From: Bacillota bacterium
Lineage (GTDB): Bacteria; Bacillota; Clostridia; Lachnospirales; Lachnospiraceae
Direction: 5' to 3'
Assembly (NCBI GenBank): GCA_023460575.1
Contig: JAEWPQ010000295.1
Coordinates: forward strand, 1-43,860
DNA: 43,860 nt
The position numbers and the translations under genes are program-made. Position 1 is the stretch's first letter. The number at the start of each line of letters is the position of its first letter. The notes below the pieces were generated by a model. It made no database searches. It worked only from the letters and a program-made list of their open reading frames with translations, and had not been told where the DNA came from. This document shows positions 25,602-33,883 of this stretch, in pieces.

Positions 25602-28190
25602 TTATTCCAGATATGCAATCAGCTTTTCCCCATCTTGTGAAACATCAATTACGATGGTACTGCCTGCATGTATCTCATCTCCAAGGATTACCCTTGCCGC
25701 AAGTGTCTCCACATGCTTTTGCAGATAACGTTTTAACGGTCTGGCACCATACACCGGATCATACCCCTGTTCTACTACAAATTCACCAGCCTGGCCGGTC
25801 AGTTCGATTCTGATCTCACGATCCTCCAGCCTCCGGTTTAAATCCTTCATGAGCAGACTCACAATTCCGGAAATATTACTCTTATCCAGAGGCTTAAACA
25901 GAATGATTTCATCCAGCCGGTTTAAAAATTCCGGTCTGAAATGGGCTCTTAAGTCTCCCATTACCATCTCCTCTGCCTCTTTTCTGATATTGCCTTCGCT
26001 GTCTATTCCCGTAAGAAGATACTGGGAACCGATGTTGGATGTCATAATTATAATGGTATTTTTAAAGTCAACAGTTTTTCCGGTGGAATCGGTGATCCGC
26101 CCATCATCAAGAACCTGCAAAAGCACATTAAATACATCCGGATGGGCTTTTTCAACTTCATCAAACAGCACCACGGAATATGGTTTCCTGCGGACTGCTT
26201 CTGTTAGCTGGCCTCCCTCGTCATAGCCTACATATCCGGGAGGTGCTCCAATGAGTCTGGATACTGAATGCTTTTCCATGTATTCACTCATATCTATCCG
26301 GACAATGTTATTTTCTTCATCAAACAGGTTTTCTGCAAGTGCCTTGGCAAGCTCTGTTTTTCCCACGCCAGTAGGTCCTAAAAAGAGGAAGGAACCAATC
26401 GGCTTGGTTGGATCCTTAATTCCAGCCTTGGACCTGATAATTGCTTCAGTCACCTTTAATACGGCTTCCTCCTGTCCAATGACTCTCTTGTGAAGCTCCT
26501 GATCCAGATGAAGAGTCTTATTTCTCTCGCTCTCAGTCAGACGGGCAACGGGGATTCCTGTCCATTTGGAGACAATCCTTGCAATTTCATCCTCAGTAAC
26601 ACTTTCGCGAACCAGGCTTAAATCCTGATTCTTTACCCGCTCCTCTTCCTCTGCAAGTTCCTTCTGAAGCTGGGGCAGTCTGCCATACTGCAGCTCTGCC
26701 GCACGATTTAAGTCATATTTCTGCTGGGCTGTCTGAATTTCCCTGTTTAAATTTTCAATCTCTTCTCTTAAAGAAGAAAGATGTTCTACCGATGCCTTTT
26801 CATTCTCCCACTGAGCCTTCTGTGATGCAAATTCATCGTGCAGCTCTGCCAGTTCTTTCTGCAGTTCTGCAAGACGGTCCTGACTTAACCTGTCAGTTTC
26901 TTTCTTTAACGCAGCTTCCTCTATCTCCATCTGCATAATCCGCCTTGAAAGCTCGTCGAGTTCAGAAGGCATGGAATCCAGCTCTGTCTTTATCATGGCA
27001 CAGGCTTCATCTACCAGGTCGATGGCCTTATCCGGAAGAAAACGCTCACTGATATAGCGGTCAGAAAGGGTCGCGGCAGATACCAGGGCAGAGTCTGTAA
27101 TCTTTACACCGTGATAAACTTCATACCGCTCCTTTAATCCTCTTAAAATGGAAATCGTATCTTCCACTGTAGGTTCATCCACCATAACCGGCTGAAATCT
27201 CCGTTCCAGAGCCTGATCTTTTTCAATATACTGACGGTATTCGTCCAGGGTGGTCGCACCGATGCAATGAAGTTCTCCTCTGGCGAGCATGGGTTTCAGC
27301 ATATTCCCGGCATCCATGGAACCCTCTGTCTTTCCTGCTCCAACAATGGTGTGAAGTTCATCAATGAAAAGGATGATCTGACCGTCGCTCTTTTTCACCT
27401 CATCAAGAACTGCCTTTAAACGTTCTTCAAATTCGCCCCGGTACTTTGCGCCTGCAAGCAAGGCACCCATATCAAGGGCAAACAGCTTTTTATCCTTTAA
27501 TCCCTCCGGCACATCCCCTCTGACGATTCTCTGAGCCAGCCCTTCCACAACCGCTGTCTTACCTACGCCTGGTTCCCCGATTAAAACCGGATTGTTTTTA
27601 GTCTTTCTGGAAAGAATCCGGACTACATTGCGGATTTCACTGTCTCTGCCTATTACCGGATCCAGTTTCTGTTCTCTGGCCCGTTCCACCATGTCGTATC
27701 CATACTTTGTAAGGGTATCGTAGGTTGCCTCCGGATTGTCGCTTACAACCCGCTGGTTGCCACTTACCGTAGACAATGCCGTCAAAAAATTTTCTCTTGT
27801 AATTCCGTAGCTGCGAAACAGCTCTTTTAACGTTCTTGACGGCTGCTTTAACATAGCAAGGAATAAATGCTCAACGGAAACATACTGGTCTCCCATTCCC
27901 TTTGCTTCATCCTCGGCACTGATTAAAACTTTATTTAAATCATTGCTGATGAAGAGCTGACCTCCGCTTACTTTAGGAAGCTTCTGTATTGCCCCTGCGG
28001 CCTCATCAAGAAACTGCTCCTTTTGTATATTCATTTTTGTAACCAGTTTTAAAATCAGGCTGTCTTCAATGGTTAGCAGGCTGTAAAGCATGTGCTCCTG
28101 CTCAATCTGCTGATTCCCGTATTCATATGCAAGCTTTTCGCAATTCTGGACAGTCTCCATGGACTTCTGTGTAAATTTATTAATGTTCAC
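25602..28190 (-). CDS. clpB: ATP-dependent chaperone ClpB (disaggregase)
   Basis: An 862-residue Hsp100 disaggregase. It has the N domain (about 1-145), NBD1 with Walker A GEPGVGKT (205-212) and IDELHTIVGAG, a coiled-coil middle domain (about 405-525) that distinguishes ClpB from ClpA/ClpC, and NBD2 with Walker A GPTGVGKT (605-612) and MSEYMEKHSVSRLIGAPPGYVG. I start at the GTG at 28190 (VNINKFTQKS): AAGGAGG lies 8-9 nt upstream, and ClpB normally begins at this point. The frame stays open 12 codons further to an ATG at 28226 that lacks a site. No CtsR heptads and no CIRCE were seen near the promoter. Confidence 0.95.
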   Translation of the reverse strand: MNINKFTQKSMETVQNCEKLAYEYGNQQIEQEHMLYSLLTIEDSLILKLVTKMNIQKEQFLDEAAGAIQKLPKVSGGQLFISNDLNKVLISAEDEAKGMGDQYVSVEHLFLAMLKQPSRTLKELFRSYGITRENFLTALSTVSGNQRVVSDNPEATYDTLTKYGYDMVERAREQKLDPVIGRDSEIRNVVRILSRKTKNNPVLIGEPGVGKTAVVEGLAQRIVRGDVPEGLKDKKLFALDMGALLAGAKYRGEFEERLKAVLDEVKKSDGQIILFIDELHTIVGAGKTEGSMDAGNMLKPMLARGELHCIGATTLDEYRQYIEKDQALERRFQPVMVDEPTVEDTISILRGLKERYEVYHGVKITDSALVSAATLSDRYISERFLPDKAIDLVDEACAMIKTELDSMPSELDELSRRIMQMEIEEAALKKETDRLSQDRLAELQKELAELHDEFASQKAQWENEKASVEHLSSLREEIENLNREIQTAQQKYDLNRAAELQYGRLPQLQKELAEEEERVKNQDLSLVRESVTEDEIARIVSKWTGIPVARLTESERNKTLHLDQELHKRVIGQEEAVLKVTEAIIRSKAGIKDPTKPIGSFLFLGPTGVGKTELAKALAENLFDEENNIVRIDMSEYMEKHSVSRLIGAPPGYVGYDEGGQLTEAVRRKPYSVVLFDEVEKAHPDVFNVLLQVLDDGRITDSTGKTVDFKNTIIIMTSNIGSQYLLTGIDSEGNIRKEAEEMVMGDLRAHFRPEFLNRLDEIILFKPLDKSNISGIVSLLMKDLNRRLEDREIRIELTGQAGEFVVEQGYDPVYGARPLKRYLQKHVETLAARVILGDEIHAGSTIVIDVSQDGEKLIAYLE

Positions 28191-28247
28191 GGCAATTTCC
28201 TCCTTTATCCGGTTATGTGCAAACATTGCCTCATTTGTTCTATATGT

Positions 28248-28276
28248 AATATAACAAACGCAGAGAGCTGTGTCAA
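28248..28276 (-). promoter_or_regulatory. Promoter of clpB
   Basis: Minus-strand consensus -35 TTGACA (28271-28276), 17-nt spacer, -10 TATATT (28248-28253). Confidence 0.8.
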
Positions 28277-28335
28277 GATCCTTTTCACTAAAATCACAGA
28301 TTTATAAATAATATCTTACGGTTTCCTTTCCTTCA

Positions 28336-28364
28336 TTGTTTTTTTCAAGGGGTTCGCTTATAAT
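28336..28364 (+). promoter_or_regulatory. Promoter of the cell-wall-binding-repeat gene
   Basis: -35 TTGTTT (28336-28341), 17-nt spacer, perfect -10 TATAAT (28359-28364). Confidence 0.65.
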
Positions 28365-28404
28365 CGATTCATACAATCTCTGGATAAACCGGAAGGAGGA
28401 AAAT

Positions 28405-28950
28405 ATGAAAGACAGACGCCGCTTATTTCCGGCCCCTGCCATTCACCTGGCAGCCGCCGTGCTTTTATTCGTCTGGTTTGCTGCATACGGCACAGACTAT
28501 ATGATCAGCTATGCCCATACAAAAGATGAATCCATCTATATTTCCGGAAACTGGGTAAAGGATGACGCCGGCTGGCGGTACTTCAATCAGTGGAATTCCA
28601 AATATCCAGCCGGACAGTGGATCGAATATCAGGGTAATTCCTATTATTTTATGGATAATGGATATATGGCTACCGGATGGCGTTATTTGAATAGTCATTG
28701 GTATTACTTTAACCCTGAGGAAGGAAGAACAGAAGGCGCCATGGTGACCGGGTGGATTCGGGATCCTCATTATAATGCCACATTTTATACAAACCAGATA
28801 GGTATTATGGTGACCGGATGGCACAAGATTGACGGCAGCTGGTATTATTTTAACCCCGGGCATGACGGTGTTGTGGGACAGATGGCAGTCAGCCGTGTCG
28901 TGGATGGTTCTTATGTGAATGCTGATGGAAAGATGAATGAAGAAAAATGA
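28405..28950 (+). CDS. Secreted or anchored protein with cell-wall-binding (choline-binding-like) repeats
   Basis: A 181-residue protein: a basic start (KDRRR), a hydrophobic signal/anchor segment (about 12-30), then three to four aromatic-glycine repeats of the PF01473/PF19127 type (GWRYFNQW, GYMATGWRYLNSHWYYFNP, MVTGWIRDP, MVTGWHKIDGSWYYFNP). Such repeats bind teichoic acid choline or cell-wall polysaccharide. There is no catalytic domain, so it is either a surface adhesin-like unit or an accessory to another protein. GGAAGGAGG precedes the ATG at 28405; an upstream ATG at 28336 lies within the promoter. It is monocistronic, with a strong terminator that begins in its stop codon. Confidence 0.8.
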   Translation: MKDRRRLFPAPAIHLAAAVLLFVWFAAYGTDYMISYAHTKDESIYISGNWVKDDAGWRYFNQWNSKYPAGQWIEYQGNSYYFMDNGYMATGWRYLNSHWYYFNPEEGRTEGAMVTGWIRDPHYNATFYTNQIGIMVTGWHKIDGSWYYFNPGHDGVVGQMAVSRVVDGSYVNADGKMNEEK

Positions 28951-28985
28951 GAGGGAAATAATTGCTAAGAATTATTTCCCTCTCA
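28948..28985. terminator. Terminator with 16-bp perfect stem overlapping the stop codon
   Basis: Arms at 28948-28963 (TGAGAGGGAAATAATT) and 28970-28985 with loop GCTAAG. The TGA stop of the repeat protein forms the base of the stem. It can also serve the convergent APC permease. Confidence 0.8.
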
Positions 28986-29017
28986 TTAAACCGTACCTAC
29001 GGGTCCCGTTCCAAATA

Positions 29018-30349
29018 TTACTGAAGCTCGTAACTCTTTTCCATCTGTACTTTTCCTGACTTCTGTCTAAGTGTTGAATAAATAAAGAATAAAGTAATTA
29101 ATACAACCGTAACAATGACTAATGTTGGTTTTAAGTTACGCAGTGATAATCCGATTACAAATAAAGTCACACAAAGGCAGAATACCATCAATGCATAGAA
29201 TGCTGGTTTTGGAATCTTAAAATATCTATTTTCCCAGGCATCAGGAATTCGTTTCGGAAGACAAATTACAGCAACAATTGCAACAACGTCTGAAATACGG
29301 CTGATGAGAATTGAATTGCTTGTAATTGTACTGATACTAAAGTTTAACAGTACAGGAACTACGGAAATAATGTAAATAACAGTAAGTAAGATATAAGGAG
29401 CTCCTAAGTTGTTTGTTACTGCCATCTTTTTCGAGAACCATCCGTCTCTTGCCATCTGATGGAATGGACGGGAAAAAACAGTAAAGGATGAATTCAGAGT
29501 TGTTGCAAGTGCCATGATTGGTCCACCAATAATAAATGCATAATACAATGGACGGGAAAGAATCTGACCAGCTGCAAGTGTCAGAGGTTTTCCAGCGACC
29601 TGATCAATTGGAAGAACGCCAGAAGCAACAACTGCAATTAATCCGTACACAACAAGAATAACTCCGCTGGCTGCAATAATTGCAAAAGGAACATCACGGC
29701 GTGGATTTTTAGCTTCCTTACTAAAAGCAACAATAAATGACTGCCCTGTACAGGAGAAAACTAATAATAATGTACCATTAAAAAATCCGCTGGCACCACC
29801 TGTGAAAAATTCCGGTGATGAAAAATCAAATGTACCTGGCCGTAAGTTGAAAAGACCTACTACAATGAACACAGCCAGACCAACTAAAAGACAGACAGAC
29901 ATCACATTCTGAATCTTTGCCATAAATTTTACGCCCAGCATATTCGCAATCCAGAATAATGTGATTGCAATAACTGCAGTTAGTTTGATATTAACACTTG
30001 GGATTAAGGCATTTAAATAAGTTCCAAGGCCCAGTCCAAACATACCGCAGGCAAAACTGTTCAAAGTAAAGGCCATTCCATACATTCCGCCCCATCGTTC
30101 ACCAAGAATCGTTGCAACAAATGTATAGTTTCCACCATTTACACGAATCATACTGCTTAACATAATATATGGAAATATAATGCATAATCCAAGAACAACA
30201 GCAAATACATAAGCAAGCCATACAGATCGGCCTGTTACACCGATTGCCTGTCCTACTAATGTTACAACACCGGCACCAATTACCTGTCCTACTGCTAAAG
30301 ACAATAATTCTCTAAAGCCAAGAGTTCCTTTACCAGAAGTATTTTCCAT
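29018..30349 (-). CDS. APC superfamily permease
   Basis: A 443-residue permease with 12 predicted helices and the APC landmark near the start (GQVIGAGVVTLVGQAIG, residues about 17-33). APC transporters import amino acids or related cations. It follows the enolase-superfamily gene by 10 bp with AAGGAG before the ATG, so the two form an operon and the permease probably imports the enzyme's substrate or a precursor. That pairing is unusual, since sugar-acid dehydratases usually go with MFS or TRAP transporters. Codon choice looks more A/T rich than in the flanking genes. Confidence 0.85.
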   Translation of the reverse strand: MENTSGKGTLGFRELLSLAVGQVIGAGVVTLVGQAIGVTGRSVWLAYVFAVVLGLCIIFPYIMLSSMIRVNGGNYTFVATILGERWGGMYGMAFTLNSFACGMFGLGLGTYLNALIPSVNIKLTAVIAITLFWIANMLGVKFMAKIQNVMSVCLLVGLAVFIVVGLFNLRPGTFDFSSPEFFTGGASGFFNGTLLLVFSCTGQSFIVAFSKEAKNPRRDVPFAIIAASGVILVVYGLIAVVASGVLPIDQVAGKPLTLAAGQILSRPLYYAFIIGGPIMALATTLNSSFTVFSRPFHQMARDGWFSKKMAVTNNLGAPYILLTVIYIISVVPVLLNFSISTITSNSILISRISDVVAIVAVICLPKRIPDAWENRYFKIPKPAFYALMVFCLCVTLFVIGLSLRNLKPTLVIVTVVLITLFFIYSTLRQKSGKVQMEKSYELQ

Positions 30350-30359
30350 ATTTTTCTCC

Positions 30360-31556
30360 TTATCTGATTGTCACGATTTCAGCTGTTTCAATTGCTCTCT
30401 TAGACAATTCCTGTCCAATACCTGGTAATTCAGGTAATTCAAAGTATCCTTTTACTGGCTGGTAGTTGTATTCACACTGCTGGATTGTACCACTTGTAGT
30501 ATTTGCAATATGATGCTCATGAATAATGAAGTTTGGAATAGCTGCTTCCAGATGAAGAGCAATTGCAACACTGATTGGGCTTGAACATACATGGCACTGA
30601 ACACCTATATCATAAATATGAGCCATATCAGCAATCTTCTTACACTCTGTAATACCACCGCAGTTTCCGATATCTGGCTGAATCATAGATAAGCTTCCGT
30701 TTTCAAGGAATGGGAGGAATCCCCATCTTGTATATGTTCTCTCACCAGTAGTTAATGGAATGCTTGTATTCTCAGAAATTTTCTTCATGACTCCAGGATT
30801 TAATGGTGTACACCCTTCTTCCAGGAACATAACATCATACTGCTCAGCCATCCTGGCAAACTGGATAGCAGTGTTAGCATCAGTCATAGCATGGTTTTCA
30901 ATTATAATATCAATATCTGGTCCAACAGTTTTACGAACTGCAGATAATCTCTCCTCTGCCAGTCTCATCGTCTCTCTGCTTAAATGACCAGTTGTATCTA
31001 AATGAGTAAGCATTTTTCCCTGTCTGTCAAAACGAAGGAAATTGATCTTGATTGCCTCATATCCCTCTTCTACAGCCTTTACTGCTGCCTCACAGTAGAG
31101 AGAAGCATCTCCACCTTGTGTCTGTGCCGGATTGAACTTATCAACTCCCCATCCAAACTGAAGCTGACTTGCATAAGTCCTTAATTTGCTGCGCTGCTTT
31201 CCTCCAAGTAACTGGTACAGCGGAAGATTTGCAACTTTTCCTTTAATATCCCAGAGAGCTGTATCAATAGCACTGATTGCAGCCATCATAATAGCTCCAT
31301 TTCCCTGACCCCAGAAAGATACTTTAAAAAGTTTTTCCCAAATCACTTCGTTAGCCAATGGATCCATACCAAGAATCAATGGGCCAAAATCTTTTAACAG
31401 TTCATATGCTCCTCTTGCTCCTGTTCCAATTGCAACTGCTGCCTCACCTAAACCGTAGAATCCTTCATCTGTGTTAATTCGGCAGATGACTGGACGGGAT
31501 CCACCACATCCGTTGTCCTTTTCCAGGGCCATGACATCCATACTGGTAATTTTCAT
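30360..31556 (-). CDS. Enolase-superfamily (mandelate racemase type) dehydratase
   Basis: A 398-residue member of the mandelate racemase/muconate lactonizing group. It has an N-terminal capping domain (about 1-125), then a TIM barrel with IKINFL, IENHAMTD (metal ligand E and candidate H), FLEEG, TGERTYTRWGF, QPDIGNCGGITECKKI and QCHVCSSPIS. The K-x-N and GGITECKKIA pattern resembles D-galactonate dehydratase (DgoD) and RspA-like enzymes rather than muconate lactonizers. A sugar-acid dehydratase is my best guess; the substrate is not determined. The ATG at 31556 has GGAGAAG upstream. It leads an operon with the APC permease and is controlled by a strong promoter with a FadR-type operator. Confidence 0.8.
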   Translation of the reverse strand: MKITSMDVMALEKDNGCGGSRPVICRINTDEGFYGLGEAAVAIGTGARGAYELLKDFGPLILGMDPLANEVIWEKLFKVSFWGQGNGAIMMAAISAIDTALWDIKGKVANLPLYQLLGGKQRSKLRTYASQLQFGWGVDKFNPAQTQGGDASLYCEAAVKAVEEGYEAIKINFLRFDRQGKMLTHLDTTGHLSRETMRLAEERLSAVRKTVGPDIDIIIENHAMTDANTAIQFARMAEQYDVMFLEEGCTPLNPGVMKKISENTSIPLTTGERTYTRWGFLPFLENGSLSMIQPDIGNCGGITECKKIADMAHIYDIGVQCHVCSSPISVAIALHLEAAIPNFIIHEHHIANTTSGTIQQCEYNYQPVKGYFELPELPGIGQELSKRAIETAEIVTIR

Positions 31557-31592
31557 AGTTTTCTTCTCCTTTATGTGCGTTTTTTTGAGTAA

Positions 31593-31617
31593 ATGTAAGT
31601 TGTATGACAACTTACAT
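31593..31617. promoter_or_regulatory. Operator, FCD-GntR type palindrome
   Basis: Perfect 11-bp arms ATGTAAGTTGT (31593-31603) and ACAACTTACAT (31607-31617) around a 3-nt centre. The core TTGT-N3-ACAA fits the FadR-subfamily consensus TNGTNNNACNA exactly. It overlaps the -10 of the enolase promoter, so repression is expected. Confidence 0.8.
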
Positions 31618-31644
31618 TTTACAACTACGTTTTATGTTTGTCAA
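31616..31644 (-). promoter_or_regulatory. Promoter of the enolase/APC operon
   Basis: Minus-strand -35 TTGACA (31639-31644), 17-nt spacer, -10 TAAAAT (31616-31621). Confidence 0.8.
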
Positions 31645-31746
31645 TAAATACATTTATATCTAATGAATTTCCGTTAAAATACCCTAATTCTCATTATTTT
31701 TTTTAGCACTTTGACGAACATTTATAGAGGTATCACCCTACTTTTC

Positions 31747-31775
31747 TTGACAACCATATTTAATGCCGATATACT
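31747..31775 (+). promoter_or_regulatory. Promoter of the divergent gntR-type gene
   Basis: -35 TTGACA (31747-31752), 17-nt spacer, -10 TATACT (31770-31775). No second palindrome was found here. Confidence 0.8.
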
Positions 31776-31809
31776 TTAATCAGTCAATAAAATTTGGAGT
31801 ATAAATTAA

Positions 31810-32505
31810 ATGGAAAAATTACCGAAAATAGCAAGAAAAAGTGTATCAGATCAGGTTTTTGATATGTTAAAAGACTATATTATACAAGGCAAGTTCAAAG
31901 TGGGAGAAAAAATCCCATCAGAAAATGAACTTACAAAAATGCTGGGAGTCAGTCGTCCTTCCATCAAAGCTGCTGTAGAACGATTGCGCGCAATGGGGCT
32001 TATTGATATCCGCGTTGGTGATGGAAGCTATGTAAAACAATTTAGTACAGCTGAATATATTGCAAACTATGCAGATTTTATTATGGATGAACAGAATGTA
32101 TCGGAAATTGTTGAAATTCGTCGCGCTTTAGAATTGGAAAGTCTCTCACTTGCCATAAAAAAAGCAGAGCCGGACGATATCGAACAATTAAAACTTATAT
32201 GTGACAATCTGGTTGATGCATTTAAACGTAAAGATTACGCAAAAGGTGCTGCCTATGATTTTGAATTTCATCTTCAGATTTGCAGATGTTCAAAAAACAA
32301 ATATTTTCCAATGATGTATGAGCTGATTGGAAGTCTGATTTATAAACAAATTGAGCTTTTCTCAAGTAACATATATAAAAAATATGCTTCCACTATCCTG
32401 ATTGATGATCACGTAAAAATGTATCAGGCTATAAAAGAAAAAGATTTTACACTCTGCCATCAACTTTTTACAAATATGATAGATATAAATACACATATGG
32501 ATTAA
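31810..32505 (+). CDS. GntR family regulator, FadR/FCD subfamily
   Basis: A 231-residue regulator with an N-terminal winged helix (VFDMLKDYIIQGKFKVGEKIPSENELTKML, then SRPSIKAAVERLRAMGLI) and a C-terminal all-helical FCD ligand domain (EIVEIRRALELESLSLA, FEFHLQICRCSKNKYF, DDHVKMYQAI). FCD regulators usually bind organic or sugar acids. It is divergent from the enolase/APC operon and the palindrome at 31593-31617 matches its family's site, so it most likely represses that operon until substrate is present. GGAG lies about 10 nt before the ATG. Its A/T-rich codon use matches the two divergent genes. Confidence 0.9.
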   Translation: MEKLPKIARKSVSDQVFDMLKDYIIQGKFKVGEKIPSENELTKMLGVSRPSIKAAVERLRAMGLIDIRVGDGSYVKQFSTAEYIANYADFIMDEQNVSEIVEIRRALELESLSLAIKKAEPDDIEQLKLICDNLVDAFKRKDYAKGAAYDFEFHLQICRCSKNKYFPMMYELIGSLIYKQIELFSSNIYKKYASTILIDDHVKMYQAIKEKDFTLCHQLFTNMIDINTHMD

Positions 32506-32550
32506 CAAAACTAAAAGAGGGATTTGCACCGTTAAAAAGGACAGTGCCGT

Positions 32551-33873
32551 TTAACTAACGGACACTGACCTTTTTTCAATTCCACGAAACCGCAGTGCAA
32601 ATACAGCTGCACGGAAAAACCAGTCAATAAACATTCCATACCAGATCCCCATTACTCCCAGATTCATAATCTGTACAAAAAAATAGGCAGAGGCAATCCG
32701 AAAGAGCCACATAGAGAAAACCGAGACAGCCATGGTGAATTTGGCATCCATTGAGGCTCTTAAAGAATATGGAATCGTAAATGCTATTGGCCACACAATC
32801 ATGGCATAGCTGTGTGCTTCGATCATCTGAACAGAGATCCTGGCCACTTCTTCTGAAAGATGGTAAATGGAAACAAGCTGGCCGGAAAATACAATCATAA
32901 CAACACACAGCACCAGAAGAATTCCGTAGTTGACCATGACCAAACGTCTGGTATACTGCTTTGCCTGCTTCCTCTCACCCGCTCCCACGCACTGTCCCAC
33001 TATGGTAATCAGTCCTAAACCAATGGCATTGCCGGGAAGATAAAGCAGAGTCACGAGATTGGAGGCTACTGCATAGCTTGCAATCGCCGCAGTTCCCAGT
33101 GAGGATACAAGACTCTGCAACGCAATTTTTCCAAACTGAAACATGCCGTTTTCCAGTCCGTTGGGAATCCCCACAGACAGAATGTTTTTTATCATATGTA
33201 AATCAGGCATTAATTCATCAAGCCGTTTGATTCTCACTGAATTATCAGGACTTTGAATCAGATAGAACATCATAACTGCTGCTACAATACGGCTGGCAAG
33301 CGTAGGAAATGCCACACCGGCCACCCCCATGTGCAGCCCGAAAACGCAGACAGCATTACCTGCGATGTTTATGGTATTCATCACCATGGATACCACCATG
33401 GAAACCTTTGAGTTACCCATGGAACGAAAAAGCGCTGCACAGGAATTATAAATCGCCATAAAGGGATAGGATAACGCTGTGATTCTAAAATATATCACTG
33501 CATCATTCATCACCTGCGTTTCCACATTTCCAAATATTGATGCCAGCAAAAGCCTGTTTCCTGCCAATGCAATTAAGGATACTGCCAGTGACAATACCGT
33601 AGTCACACCTATGAGCTGTCCTGCTGCCTTACATGCATTTTCCGACTGCTTTTTACCCAGATATTGGGCTGAAATAACAGCTCCGCCGGTAGCCAGGGCG
33701 GACAGAATCTGAAGTATCAGTATGCTGATGGAATCAACAAGGGAAACTCCGGACACTGCTGCTTCTCCCACTGCAGCTACCATAATCACATCTGCCATCC
33801 CTACCAAAACTGCCAGGATCTGCTCTACTATCAAAGGAGCAAGCAGCCGGATCAAATCTTTTCTATTAAACAT
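32551..33873 (-). CDS. MATE family efflux transporter
   Basis: A 440-residue transporter with 12 predicted helices in two homologous halves, the NorM/DinF fold that exports drugs or metabolites using sodium or proton gradients. The second half opens with IKNILSVGIPNGLENGMFQFGKIAL. The ATG at 33873 (MFNRKDL) follows GAGG by 8 nt; a longer frame opens with TTG inside the preceding gene. It is 10 bp after the Gfo/Idh stop, so the two are co-transcribed. The substrate is unknown. Confidence 0.88.
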   Translation of the reverse strand: MFNRKDLIRLLAPLIVEQILAVLVGMADVIMVAAVGEAAVSGVSLVDSISILILQILSALATGGAVISAQYLGKKQSENACKAAGQLIGVTTVLSLAVSLIALAGNRLLLASIFGNVETQVMNDAVIYFRITALSYPFMAIYNSCAALFRSMGNSKVSMVVSMVMNTINIAGNAVCVFGLHMGVAGVAFPTLASRIVAAVMMFYLIQSPDNSVRIKRLDELMPDLHMIKNILSVGIPNGLENGMFQFGKIALQSLVSSLGTAAIASYAVASNLVTLLYLPGNAIGLGLITIVGQCVGAGERKQAKQYTRRLVMVNYGILLVLCVVMIVFSGQLVSIYHLSEEVARISVQMIEAHSYAMIVWPIAFTIPYSLRASMDAKFTMAVSVFSMWLFRIASAYFFVQIMNLGVMGIWYGMFIDWFFRAAVFALRFRGIEKRSVSVS

Positions 33874-33883
33874 ACCAGTATCC

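Noticed and set aside
28191..28340. CtsR or CIRCE element upstream of clpB
   Set aside because: No GGTCAAA heptad tandem and no TTAGCACTC/GAGTGCTAA inverted repeat were found.
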